Part shown: positions 1 through 8,374 of the stretch, piece by piece
Numbering within the stretch: position 1 is the stretch's first letter
Layout of the letters: each line of letters begins with the position of its first letter
Assembly: GCF_042651565.1 (NCBI RefSeq)
Contig: NZ_JBHSDF010000003.1
Strand: one strand, 5' to 3'
From: Salinispirillum marinum
Lineage (GTDB): Bacteria; Pseudomonadota; Gammaproteobacteria; Pseudomonadales; Natronospirillaceae
DNA length: 64,000 nt
Notes under the pieces: model-generated
What the model was told of the DNA's origin: nothing
Seen by the model: the letters and a program-made list of their open reading frames with translations, nothing else
Databases searched by the model: none
Translations under genes and position numbers: made by a program

Positions 1-2
1 CA

Positions 3-248
3 CGCGGCTTTGCTGCAGAGCTGGCCGCAGCGTCCACGGTAGTCTTTGCCTCCGGAACGGGCTTACCCATCTCGACCACACATACGCTGGTGGGCGCTGT
101 ATTGGGTGTAGGCATGGCGCGCGGTATTTCAGCGCTGAACCTCAATGTGGTGGGTCGTATTGTGGTGTCTTGGGTGGTGACATTACCCGCGGGCGCCGGT
201 TTGTGCATGATCTACTTCTTAATTCTGAAAGCCTCGTTCGGGGCCTAG
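3..248 (+). CDS. Inorganic phosphate transporter, PiT family (C-terminal part)
   Basis: Only the last 81 codons are in the window; the gene begins upstream. The reading frame is open from base 3 to a TAG at 246-248. It contains GLPISTTHTLVGAVLGVGMA, the signature of the second PiT repeat, followed by a final hydrophobic helix ending in LKASFGA. PiT proteins import inorganic phosphate with H+ or Na+ across the inner membrane. Whether this is a PitA-type transporter or a sulfate-permease-like relative cannot be decided from the fragment. Confidence 0.85.
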   Translation, partial: RGFAAELAAASTVVFASGTGLPISTTHTLVGAVLGVGMARGISALNLNVVGRIVVSWVVTLPAGAGLCMIYFLILKASFGA

Positions 249-361
249 TGGTATTCCGAGGCTGACACGGTTAACCGCCGCGTCAGCCTACGGAGCATTT
301 GTTCCATGGCACACAATTCCGTAGACTGCAGCAGGTCGTTATTTCATTTTTGGAAATCGCT

Positions 362-844
362 ATGGCGCTGTTCCCTCCCACGCACGATGAAAATTCTGTA
401 CTCATCCAACGTTTAGACCCGCAAGAACCGCTGGGCTGCGCGATCATCCGCCCGTTTACGCTCGATGGTCATGAATGGCCAACGGCAGAACATTACTATC
501 AAGCCATGAAATATCCGGACCGCCCAAGATTCCAGCAGATTTTGGCTGCACCCGATGTCGAAACGGCTCGGAAGATTGGCAAAGGCTGGCTAAAGCGCCC
601 GCGCAGTGATTGGAAAAGCGTCCGCACCATCGTCATGACACGGGCAATCTACACCCAATGTCACACGTATCCGGACTTTGCTGATGCCCTACTGGAAACC
701 GATGACCGTCCACTTATGGAGACGGCCCAATACGATTATTTCTGGGGCATTGGCCGTGATCAACGCGGGCAAAACCAGTACGGAAAAGTACTGATGAATG
801 TGCGCACTAAGTTACGTTCCGAGCGTCAATCGGTGGCCTCTTAA
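362..844 (+). CDS. NADAR family protein (YbiA-like N-glycosidase)
   Basis: A 160-residue protein of the NADAR/YbiA family, which cleaves N-glycosidic bonds in riboflavin-pathway intermediates or removes ADP-ribose from modified guanine. Family landmarks visible are PTAEHYYQAMKY near residue 40 (conserved Glu and Lys) and YDYFWGIGRDQRGQNQYGK near the C-terminus. The frame stays open upstream to a TTG at 299, but the ATG at 362 gives the normal family length and follows a weak GGAA. Its 3' end overlaps the convergent DUF418 gene by 38 bp. The exact substrate is not predictable. Confidence 0.85.
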   Translation: MALFPPTHDENSVLIQRLDPQEPLGCAIIRPFTLDGHEWPTAEHYYQAMKYPDRPRFQQILAAPDVETARKIGKGWLKRPRSDWKSVRTIVMTRAIYTQCHTYPDFADALLETDDRPLMETAQYDYFWGIGRDQRGQNQYGKVLMNVRTKLRSERQSVAS

Positions 845-2012
845 CGGCCCGACGCCAGAGTCGCTCGGCGGGTCCTATACCCCAACACTTCTCCCATTTA
901 GGTACTTGCCAAAGCAGCAGCGCACTGATTCCAGCACCCAACAGCATGACCTCAGCTGGTGTGCGCTGTCCATACCAACCGAGTCCATGCCCATAAAAGA
1001 GCACACCGCACAGTAGCGATTGCAATAAGTACACTGACAAGGACCACCGCCCGAGGGCGGCCAAACGCAGAACCCAAACGGACGCTGAAGACCACGATAA
1101 CAACACCAACAAGTACCAAAACGCCAACAGAAACGCCCCCATCTGTTGCAGCACTGGCTGATAGAATGACACCCAAGCCAGATCATCCGGAACACCGAAG
1201 ACTCGGCTGAGCGCAACACCCAAACTGAGCACTAACCCCACAGTGCCAATGCCGATACCGGGCCACGATATTGGTTTGATCGGTGGTGCAACGCACCATC
1301 CCTGGCGCTGCAACAGCATGCCGATGATCATCAAGCTCAGCGTGTACCACAGGGTCCAGGTCACCAACACATCAAATTGCAACGTCCATGCATCCGGAGC
1401 CCGCACCGACCATTGCGCCCAAAACCCTTGCTGATAGCCCATAACTTTCGCCTGCAGCGTTTCCGCAGAGGGGTAAAGCAACGCGCGCATAGTCTGCAAG
1501 GTTGCTTCGTCCCACCGATCAACCGACTGCGCCGCCCACAGCAGAAGCCCGGTCGGCAGAGCAAAAAACAACACCGCAAAGCGAATCTGCCGCAAAGGAG
1601 ACAGGGGCAAGAACCACCACGCCACGGCTCCTGTAATGGCATAGGTCACTAAGATATCGCCGTACCAAAATCCGTACGCATGCAATAACCCAATACACCC
1701 TAATATGGCCATTCGCTTCATGTGCGCCCATTTGGCTATCTGCCCATAGCGCTCTAAAAACAGTGCCATGCCGACACCGAACAATAGGCTCAATAAGGCG
1801 ATAAATTTGCCTTCCATTAGCCCAATGGTCAGCACCAAAGCACCTTGATCCAACCCACTCAGATCCGGACGCTGTGAGGGATGGTAATGCCATTGCTCCG
1901 GGCCAGAGAACAAATGAATGTTCACCATTAGCACCCCTAAAACGGCAACACCTCGAATGAGATCCAGTTTCACGAACCGAGTATTGTCAACGGAGTCGGA
2001 CAAAGTGGTCAT
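807..2012 (-). CDS. DUF418 domain-containing membrane protein (YeiB-like)
   Basis: A 401-residue polytopic inner-membrane protein. It begins with RFVKLDLIRGVAVLGVLMVN, the typical YeiB N-terminal helix, and ends in a DUF418 region with LGRWSLSVYLLQSLL and a GPAERLWR tail. About nine or ten hydrophobic segments are visible. The ATG at 2012 was chosen over an in-frame TTG at 2018. DUF418 proteins are distantly related to acyltransferase-3 membrane proteins, but no substrate is established, so the function is unknown. It is convergent with the NADAR gene. Confidence 0.85.
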   Translation of the reverse strand: MTTLSDSVDNTRFVKLDLIRGVAVLGVLMVNIHLFSGPEQWHYHPSQRPDLSGLDQGALVLTIGLMEGKFIALLSLLFGVGMALFLERYGQIAKWAHMKRMAILGCIGLLHAYGFWYGDILVTYAITGAVAWWFLPLSPLRQIRFAVLFFALPTGLLLWAAQSVDRWDEATLQTMRALLYPSAETLQAKVMGYQQGFWAQWSVRAPDAWTLQFDVLVTWTLWYTLSLMIIGMLLQRQGWCVAPPIKPISWPGIGIGTVGLVLSLGVALSRVFGVPDDLAWVSFYQPVLQQMGAFLLAFWYLLVLLSWSSASVWVLRLAALGRWSLSVYLLQSLLCGVLFYGHGLGWYGQRTPAEVMLLGAGISALLLWQVPKWEKCWGIGPAERLWRRAVKRPPIDARNVT

Positions 2013-2030
2013 AATCAATAAAATCCACGT

Positions 2031-2109
2031 GGATATTTGAGCACTAGTGCTTGAACAATTCTAATGACGGCCGATAAAGTACCATAATGCCGATGGATAT
2101 TTCAGCACT
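2031..2109. repeat. Pair of 15-bp direct repeats upstream of the PilZ/HD gene
   Basis: GGATATTTGAGCACT at 2031-2045 and GGATATTTCAGCACT at 2095-2109 differ at one base and start 64 bp apart. They lie in the divergent gap between the DUF418 and PilZ/HD genes. They could be binding sites for a shared regulator or a short local duplication. Confidence 0.5.
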
Positions 2110-2127
2110 GCCCGACCCGGTGAACAG

Positions 2128-2136
2128 TGCTATACT
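2128..2136 (+). promoter_or_regulatory. Extended -10 promoter for the PilZ/HD gene
   Basis: TGC followed by TATACT at 2131-2136 forms a good extended -10 element about 50 bp before the GTG start at 2187. No convincing -35 hexamer is present 17 bp upstream, which fits an extended -10 promoter. Confidence 0.5.
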
Positions 2137-2186
2137 CGGTCGGGAAACAATGAACGGTCATGACATAACACTCAAGGGGTAGTCGG

Positions 2187-4010
2187 GTGGAACAAAAGGA
2201 CACCGAAGGTCAGTTTATTACATCAACCAACGAAATCCTTCGTTTGTTTCGTCATGTGCAAGAAAAACTCTCGCCGGTGACCATCACGTTTCCGGGCATG
2301 GCGAAGAAATTGACCACCTATGTTGTGAACGTCGACAACGACAGTCGGCAGTTGTTGTTCGATGAAGTGCTGCCACTAACTGACAGTCCGCTGATGCAGG
2401 ATGGTCGGCCGTTTAACCTAGAAACCTACTACGACGGCTGCCGGATTCGTGCCCGAAATATTAAGGCAATACCACGCAAAGACAGCGAAGGCAGTTACAG
2501 TTACCTCGTTGTTGCACCGGATGAAGTGCATTATTACCAGCGCCGCGCCGCATTTCGTGCTCAAGTCCGACGCACCCTCAACATTTGGGCCCACCTGCTG
2601 GACGACGGCGGCAAAGTAGTACGCGCCAAATTACGAGATCTTTCCGCCGAAGGGTGCAAGCTCGAAATCGATGGCAACTATCAGCATGTGTTAGAGAGAT
2701 ACAAAGAAGCCCAGCCGATAAAGTTCACCTTCCCTAATGGCACCAACATGACCCCTAAAGTCATTATGCGCCATGTGGTGTACGACGAAGCGCGGAAGAT
2801 GACGCAGTGCGGCTGTCAACTCGGTGAACTTACGCCGGGTGAAGAGTCTCAGGTCGCCAATGTGGTCAATGAGCTGCAGCGCGACCACATTAATTTTGTC
2901 CGCAATGGCGGCAACCCGGAAGGCGTACCAGCCCTGTTTTTGCCACCGACACAGGACTCAGCGCGCGCCGCACTGGAAAGCAAATTAGAAGCCTTAGAAA
3001 ACAAACCCGAACCCCCTGCGCCGACGGCGGCCGAGGTTAAAAAGTCCGAACAGGCAAAAGCCAAAGCCGTGCGAGCCCGTCAGTCTGGCCCCATTGATTA
3101 TCGCGTGGCGCACCAAGCCGGGGTTTCGGCTGTACGCTCTCTGGTTGCCAAGCTCAGAGCGGAACAAGAATTGCCGATCAGCCAGGCCATGGAAGCCGCA
3201 GAGGATTTATCCGTCGCCTGGGAAACGGACCGCCAACCGCTGTTGATGCTAACCCGCATTCGCAACGGTCAGGATTTCTTATTTGAACATTCTGTCAGTG
3301 TTGGCTTGCAATTGGCCGATCAGGTGGTGCGCAGCCAACAAAAGGACGACTCCGAGCTGGTACGAAAACTGATTTTTGCGGGCATGGTCCATGATCTGGC
3401 TAAATCCCTGCTGCCTGATGGCGTGCAGGAAACCCGCGTTAAATTACCGCCGGACCGTAACGCCTTGCTGCAAAAGCACGCCCAAAAGGTGCGCAGCATT
3501 CTGGCGACGATGCCCAATGTACCCAAAGAAGCGGTGATGGTGGCCACGCAGAATTTCGAGCGACTCAACGGCAGCGGTATTCCTGATGGACTCAGGGCAG
3601 ATGAAATTCACCCGCTGGGGAAAATGGCCGCGGTGATCGATGTACTGGACATGTTGGCCAACCGCGTTGGGCGTGATGTGTATTACCACCCGGTTTTGGC
3701 GTTTAAAGCCATGTTGAATTTACCGCAAGAACTCGATTCAGATTCCGTTAAGAAGGTCATTCGCTATCAAGGTCTCTATCCGTTGGGTGCGACCGTTAAA
3801 CTGTCCAACGGTTACATCGGCTTGGTGATGCGCCACAATGACGACAGCAAACCAACACATGCACGCTTGGTTTACAATCTGGCTGATCAATCCCATTTCC
3901 CACCACGAGATATTGAATTGGCCAGCAGCGGTGTCACGGTTGAAGCGCCTGCCGATCCGGTAAAACTGGGCTTGAGCAATTCGTTATTGCGCCTGCCCTT
4001 GCAAAACTAG
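2187..4010 (+). CDS. YcgR-like PilZ domain protein with degenerate HD-GYP domain
   Basis: A 607-residue cytosolic protein. Residues 1-110 resemble the N-terminal domain of YcgR-type flagellar brakes. Residues 115-230 form a PilZ domain with an intact c-di-GMP site: R120-x3-R124 and D151-x-S153-x2-G156. After an Ala/Glu/Lys-rich linker (about 255-300), residues 320-560 form an HD-GYP-like domain. The HD pair (H402-D403 in MVHDLAKS) and an upstream EHSV histidine are kept. The segment that normally reads HHE-x-DGSGYP is instead NFERLNGSGIP (456-466), so metal ligands are lost. The protein is probably a c-di-GMP receptor with a non-catalytic or altered output domain. It starts with GTG behind AAGGGG at good spacing and stands alone. 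Confidence 0.85.
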   Translation: MEQKDTEGQFITSTNEILRLFRHVQEKLSPVTITFPGMAKKLTTYVVNVDNDSRQLLFDEVLPLTDSPLMQDGRPFNLETYYDGCRIRARNIKAIPRKDSEGSYSYLVVAPDEVHYYQRRAAFRAQVRRTLNIWAHLLDDGGKVVRAKLRDLSAEGCKLEIDGNYQHVLERYKEAQPIKFTFPNGTNMTPKVIMRHVVYDEARKMTQCGCQLGELTPGEESQVANVVNELQRDHINFVRNGGNPEGVPALFLPPTQDSARAALESKLEALENKPEPPAPTAAEVKKSEQAKAKAVRARQSGPIDYRVAHQAGVSAVRSLVAKLRAEQELPISQAMEAAEDLSVAWETDRQPLLMLTRIRNGQDFLFEHSVSVGLQLADQVVRSQQKDDSELVRKLIFAGMVHDLAKSLLPDGVQETRVKLPPDRNALLQKHAQKVRSILATMPNVPKEAVMVATQNFERLNGSGIPDGLRADEIHPLGKMAAVIDVLDMLANRVGRDVYYHPVLAFKAMLNLPQELDSDSVKKVIRYQGLYPLGATVKLSNGYIGLVMRHNDDSKPTHARLVYNLADQSHFPPRDIELASSGVTVEAPADPVKLGLSNSLLRLPLQN

Positions 4011-4025
4011 GCGGATACTCACCGC

Positions 4026-4499
4026 TCAATCCGGCCGCTGGTTGAGCCCCAATTCGGTGATAATGCGCCATTCTTCGGGACGCACCGGCGTGATGGATAA
4101 TCGGCTACGCTGCAATAACATCATCTGCTGCAAATCAGGATACGCGCGCAACGTTGCCAAGGGCACTACGTGCGCAAACTTACGTACAAAGCCAAACCGC
4201 CGCAGATACCAACGCGGCTTTTCTGCCGTCGCCTTCGGGTCGAAATAGCGGCTTTCCGGGTCAAACTGCGCAGGATCTGGCATAGCGTCTGACAACACTT
4301 CCGCCAGCCCAGCAACGCCCACATCCTTACAACTGCTGTGGTAGAACAGCACCTGATCGCCAATCTGCATATCGTGCCACATGAAGTTGCGCGCTTGGTA
4401 GTTGCGCACGCCGTCCCAAGGCTCGCCAGCGGCACCGCGCGCTGCCAGATCATCGATACTGAACGCATCCGGCTCGCTTTTGATCAACCAATAGTTCAT
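4026..4499 (-). CDS. EVE domain-containing protein
   Basis: A 157-residue protein starting MNYWLIKSEPDAFSIDDL, the classic opening of the EVE (thymocyte nuclear protein 1-like) family. It has EPWDGVRNYQARNFM and GDQVLFYHS downstream. EVE domains are PUA-like folds thought to recognise modified bases. The ATG at 4499 lies just after the carbonic anhydrase stop; an in-frame upstream start at 4511 would overlap it. The two genes are probably cotranscribed. The ligand of this protein is unknown. Confidence 0.9.
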   Translation of the reverse strand: MNYWLIKSEPDAFSIDDLAARGAAGEPWDGVRNYQARNFMWHDMQIGDQVLFYHSSCKDVGVAGLAEVLSDAMPDPAQFDPESRYFDPKATAEKPRWYLRRFGFVRKFAHVVPLATLRAYPDLQQMMLLQRSRLSITPVRPEEWRIITELGLNQRPD

Positions 4500-4503
4500 G
4501 ACA

Positions 4504-5157
4504 TCAACCACCCGTTTTCATTTGCTCAGTGGTGTTCATGTGGTAAATCGCGGGCAGTGCTTCGGCACCACTTTGGGTTACTTCGAGATCCTGCAGAATG
4601 CCGTCTTGAATGGCGTAAATCCAACCATGCAGATGCAGTTCCTGTCCGCGTGCCCAAGCACGCTGCACAGCCTTGGTTTTAGCCAGATTATTCACCTGTT
4701 CAACCACGTTCAGTTCGCACATGCGATCCAATAGTTTGTTGGCTGGCAAGCCCTTCAAACTCGATTCGTGCTTCGCGTACAGATCTTTAATGGAGCGCAA
4801 CCAATTATCAACAATACCGTATTCTTCATTGGTTAATGCCGCCTGCACCCCACCGCAGCCATAGTGCCCGGCGACAATCACGTGTTTCACCTTGAGAATG
4901 TCTACCGCATACTGCACGACACTCAAGCAGTTGATGTCGGTGTGAATAACCTGATTGGCAATATTACGCTGTACAAAAATTTCACCTGGCGGCAGGTTCA
5001 CAATTTCATTGGCAGGCACACGACTGTCCGAACAACCGATCCACAGGATCTCGGGCTTTTGTTGCGCCGCCAACCGCGCAAAATAGTCCGGGTCACCCTC
5101 CAGCTTTGTTGCCGCCCATGCTTGGTTGGCCGTCAACAAATGATTCAAGTTGTTCAA
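4504..5157 (-). CDS. can: Beta-class carbonic anhydrase
   Basis: A 217-residue enzyme interconverting CO2 and bicarbonate in the cytosol. Zinc and catalytic residues are complete: C42-x-D44-x-R46 in GCSDSRVP, then H98 and C101 in GHYGCGG. The start is an unusual TTG at 5157, supported by GGAGA eight bases upstream; the nearby ATG in that leader is out of frame and stops at once. A TATACT-like -10 lies at 5192-5197 on the minus strand. The length matches E. coli Can (220 residues). The EVE gene follows directly. Confidence 0.95.
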   Translation of the reverse strand: MNNLNHLLTANQAWAATKLEGDPDYFARLAAQQKPEILWIGCSDSRVPANEIVNLPPGEIFVQRNIANQVIHTDINCLSVVQYAVDILKVKHVIVAGHYGCGGVQAALTNEEYGIVDNWLRSIKDLYAKHESSLKGLPANKLLDRMCELNVVEQVNNLAKTKAVQRAWARGQELHLHGWIYAIQDGILQDLEVTQSGAEALPAIYHMNTTEQMKTGG

Positions 5158-5386
5158 GACATCGTCTCCTTCATGTTTCCGTTATTGTTTCAGTATACAT
5201 GGTGCAAACCAATCGACCTTGAGAAAAAGTGCTGTGAATCCGAATGCACCAAGCAGTTTAATGCAGAGCGTCCTTAATGTTTTGATACATTCTGTCACTC
5301 GATTTCAGCGATGAACAGTGAACAATATGACCTTAATTCGACCCTACAATAACAATCGGGCGATTAAGCCTCATTAGGTATCCACC

Positions 5387-6265
5387 ATGCTGAACTCTTC
5401 TCGAAGATTCTTCCTGACGCTACTGTGCGTGCTGTATAGCCCGTGGTTAATGGCCGATAACGTGGTCCTCGTCTCCAGTAATGCCTTCCAGGATTATGAA
5501 CGTTTTTTAAACGGCCGTGATCCCGTCAGCATTACGGATTTCAGTGGGCCGTATTCGCGCCGGGATGTGGTGGAAATGGTATTGGTTAAGCAAGCCCTGC
5601 ACCTTTCGGGCGTTGCCGTACCGTTCACCTTTGCCGCCGAAGACGACCCCGACCGCATCATTGAGGCTCTTCGAGACGGCTCGGCACTGGCCGCTGGTAA
5701 CACCTTCTGGCTCGATCATTTAACACCGCATTATGATGAACTCAGAATCACCACAGCCCTAATCAATCGTGGTGAATTCGAGGTCGGCTTTTATGTGCAT
5801 CCCGACGCTGTGGTGCGGGAAAATTCTGACCTGCGCTCACGCCGTCAGATATCGACCGCGCAATGGAAGCAAGACTGGGATTCCTTACATTCACTGGGCT
5901 TCGATGCGCTGCTGCATTGGGACACCTGGCCCGACCAAGTGAATGCCGTGATGACCGGCGACATCAGCTTCCTTTTAGCGCCGTTTCAGAACGGCGACGA
6001 CATGGTGTTACAGCTCGGTGAAAACAGGCTGGTGCCTATTCCTGGCATCAAACTCGGCCTGATTGGCAGTCGGCACATGGCGGTGTCGCGAGCGCATCCG
6101 GACGGTGCATTGTTCAATTCCGCGCTGCAACTCGGCTTGTTGCGGCTGAAGCGAGAAGACCGTATTCGCCAAGCCTATCTTGATTCAGGATTCCTACACC
6201 CGGGTGTCACCGACTGGGTACTCATCAATGCCCCCGGCACCAATACGGCGTGGCAGGTGAATTAA
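5387..6265 (+). CDS. Periplasmic solute-binding-like protein, unassigned
   Basis: A 292-residue secreted protein. The N-terminus has an Arg-rich start, a hydrophobic core (FFLTLLCVLYSPWLMA) and a likely cleavage before DNVVLV. The rest is soluble, with ALRDGSALAAGNTFW and a later GDISFLLAPF segment reminiscent of type 2 periplasmic binding proteins. No firm family was recognised. The gene is monocistronic and followed after 145 bp by a second binding-protein gene in the same orientation. A sensing or uptake role is inferred only from the fold-like pattern. Confidence 0.7.
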   Translation: MLNSSRRFFLTLLCVLYSPWLMADNVVLVSSNAFQDYERFLNGRDPVSITDFSGPYSRRDVVEMVLVKQALHLSGVAVPFTFAAEDDPDRIIEALRDGSALAAGNTFWLDHLTPHYDELRITTALINRGEFEVGFYVHPDAVVRENSDLRSRRQISTAQWKQDWDSLHSLGFDALLHWDTWPDQVNAVMTGDISFLLAPFQNGDDMVLQLGENRLVPIPGIKLGLIGSRHMAVSRAHPDGALFNSALQLGLLRLKREDRIRQAYLDSGFLHPGVTDWVLINAPGTNTAWQVN

Positions 6266-6410
6266 GGCGCTGGACAACCTTAGGGATGCTCAATTAGAGT
6301 GATGGTGTCATCAGCACCTATAAAAATCGCTGAGACACGCATTCGGTACGATGGTGAAACGTCCGAGCCGAAGCCTAAAGATGCCGATTACTCTAACTGG
6401 AATCCTCGCC

Positions 6411-7346
6411 ATGAACCTTATGCGATCATTGGTTTTACTGTGCGCACTGTGCGGTAGCTGTTATGCCTTAGCCACGACGTTCCCGAATCGCCCGCTTACC
6501 TTAATGATTGGCTTTGACCCCGGTGGCAGCACCGACGTTCAAGCTCAGGTACTGGCCACCATTTTGACCGAGAATCTCGGGCAGCCGGTAAACGTACTCC
6601 ATCAACCCGGTGCTGGTGGTGCTGTTGCCGCAGCCATGTTGGCGAACAGTCCAGAACAAGGCTATGTGATGATGTTCAGCTCATCGCATCCCTTTACCTT
6701 CACGCCACTGGCGTCGTCGACCTCCTATGACACCACCGATTTTCGCTTTATCAATAGTCTGGCGATCCAGCAATCGGTTTTGGTCAGCGGTGGTGTTATG
6801 CCCTACTCCGACTGGGCAGGTTTCCTTGCCTATGCACGCCAACGACCTGAAGTCACCTTTGCCTCGCAAACCCCACAAGATCGCTTTGTCGTTCGCCTCA
6901 TTGCCCAAAAGGAAAACTTGAATATCCGTTTTGTACCAACCAGTGGTGGCTCGGGCTCATCGCCTTTGGTGCTGTCAGGCGATGTGGATTTTGCCTACAG
7001 CGGCGGCTCTCATACGGCCTATACCGATGACGGCCAGATGAATGTCTTGATGGCCTTATCCACCAACCGGCTGGAAGGCTACCCCGATGTTCCCGCCATA
7101 CGTGAACTGGGCTATGCGTTTTCCGATGACATTTTGCGGGTGGTGGCTGTGCCCTCGAACACGCCCGACGAGCAGGTCACCATACTCGCGCAAGCATTAG
7201 AGAAGGCCGCCAGGGATCCACGTTTCCAAGCCGTTTCACAACGCCTGCGCTTGCCCATTGCGGTGTACAGTGAGACGGAGCTGGACGATATTTTCCGGGA
7301 ACAAGTCGAAGGTTATCGACATTTGATCCAGGCGTTTGGTGAATAG
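6411..7346 (+). CDS. Bug/TctC family tripartite tricarboxylate transporter binding protein
   Basis: A 311-residue periplasmic binding protein. A signal peptide (MNLMRSLVLLCALCGSCYALA) precedes FPNRPLTLMIGFDPGGSTD, the conserved start of the TctC/Bug fold, and the characteristic HQPGAGGAVAA loop follows. These proteins bind carboxylates for TctAB-type transporters or signalling. No tctA or tctB gene is nearby, so this is an orphan binding protein, common in the Bug family. The ATG at 6411 was preferred over one at 6351 because it places the signal peptide at the N-terminus and follows GGAA. A bidirectional terminator lies just downstream. Confidence 0.88.
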   Translation: MNLMRSLVLLCALCGSCYALATTFPNRPLTLMIGFDPGGSTDVQAQVLATILTENLGQPVNVLHQPGAGGAVAAAMLANSPEQGYVMMFSSSHPFTFTPLASSTSYDTTDFRFINSLAIQQSVLVSGGVMPYSDWAGFLAYARQRPEVTFASQTPQDRFVVRLIAQKENLNIRFVPTSGGSGSSPLVLSGDVDFAYSGGSHTAYTDDGQMNVLMALSTNRLEGYPDVPAIRELGYAFSDDILRVVAVPSNTPDEQVTILAQALEKAARDPRFQAVSQRLRLPIAVYSETELDDIFREQVEGYRHLIQAFGE

Positions 7347-7372
7347 CCAGTACGCACCTATGCAGCACGCAT

Positions 7373-7402
7373 AAAAAAGCCCGTGCAATTACGGGCTTTT
7401 TT
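7373..7402. terminator. Bidirectional intrinsic terminator
   Basis: A GCCCGT/ACGGGC stem with loop GCAATT is flanked by six A on the left and six T on the right. It serves both the tctC-like gene and the convergent speD. Confidence 0.9.
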
Positions 7403-7417
7403 CTCAATGGGCCACCA

Positions 7418-8230
7418 CTATTCGGACTTTGCCTGTGGCCCTTCACTCAAGTTCCGTGAATAAAAGATTTCCTGCATTTCGCGCCGGATACGACGTTCGA
7501 TTTCCGTCAATTCCGCCTCATCGAACTCATTACTGCCTGAACCAAACAGATATTGTTCAATGTCAAAATCCTTCATCATCATCTTGGTATGAAAGATGTT
7601 TTCCTGATACACATTCACATCAATCATCTCGAACTTTTCTTTAGTATCTTCGTCCATGTAGTTCTGAATCGAGTTGATCTTATGGTCGATGTAGATCTTC
7701 TTACCATCTTCCATGCGGGTAAAACCGCGTACTCGGTAATCCATGATTACGATGTCTGAATCAAACGAGTGAATAAGAAAGTTCAGGGCTTTCAACGGTG
7801 AAATGACGCCACATGTGGACACATCAATATCGGCACGAAAGGTACTGATCCCACTATCCGGATCACTCTCCGGGTAGGTGTGAACGGTAATGTGGCTTTT
7901 ATCGAGATGACCGACTACGGACTCAGGCAGCGGGCCGGGCGTGGGGGTCAACTCTTCCGGGTCGGGTGCTACGGGATGTTCGGCGATCAGAATGGTGACA
8001 CTGGCACCCTCTGGCTCGTAGTCCTGGCGGGCAATGTTCAGCACGTTGGCACCGATGATTTCCGTCACTTGTTCTAAAATAGCGGTCAAACGGTCCGCAT
8101 TATAGAGGTCGTCAATGTACTGGATGTACTCCTGGCGATGACGTTCGGTCTTAGCGTACGCAATATCATAGATATTGAAGCTGAGTGACTTGGTTAGGTT
8201 ATTGAACCCATGCAGTCGCAATTTGTCCAT
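7418..8230 (-). CDS. speD: S-adenosylmethionine decarboxylase proenzyme (E. coli type)
   Basis: A 270-residue AdoMetDC of the proteobacterial class, which supplies decarboxylated AdoMet as aminopropyl donor for spermidine synthesis. The self-cleavage site is K111-S112 within HLDKSHITVHTYPE; Ser112 becomes the pyruvoyl cofactor, the same position as in E. coli. The N-terminus MDKLRLHGFNNLTKSLSFN and the length match the family. No speE lies beside it. Upstream, 144 bp separate it from crc on the same strand. Confidence 0.97.
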   Translation of the reverse strand: MDKLRLHGFNNLTKSLSFNIYDIAYAKTERHRQEYIQYIDDLYNADRLTAILEQVTEIIGANVLNIARQDYEPEGASVTILIAEHPVAPDPEELTPTPGPLPESVVGHLDKSHITVHTYPESDPDSGISTFRADIDVSTCGVISPLKALNFLIHSFDSDIVIMDYRVRGFTRMEDGKKIYIDHKINSIQNYMDEDTKEKFEMIDVNVYQENIFHTKMMMKDFDIEQYLFGSGSNEFDEAELTEIERRIRREMQEIFYSRNLSEGPQAKSE

Positions 8231-8374
8231 TCTTCACGTGCCCTCCGCACCTTCGGGTGTATCAGGGTGGCAACTGGCTAGCCCAGGCCACGATTTGGGG
8301 GCGCAATTATGGAGAGTTTTACCGCCCCTGACCAGACTTTGAAGGGTGTTTAAGGTTGCTTTTTGTGAATGACG

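Noticed and set aside
4864..5277. Long open frame opposite the carbonic anhydrase gene
   Set aside because: It mirrors the codon pattern of can, which has complete catalytic motifs; the antisense product looks random.
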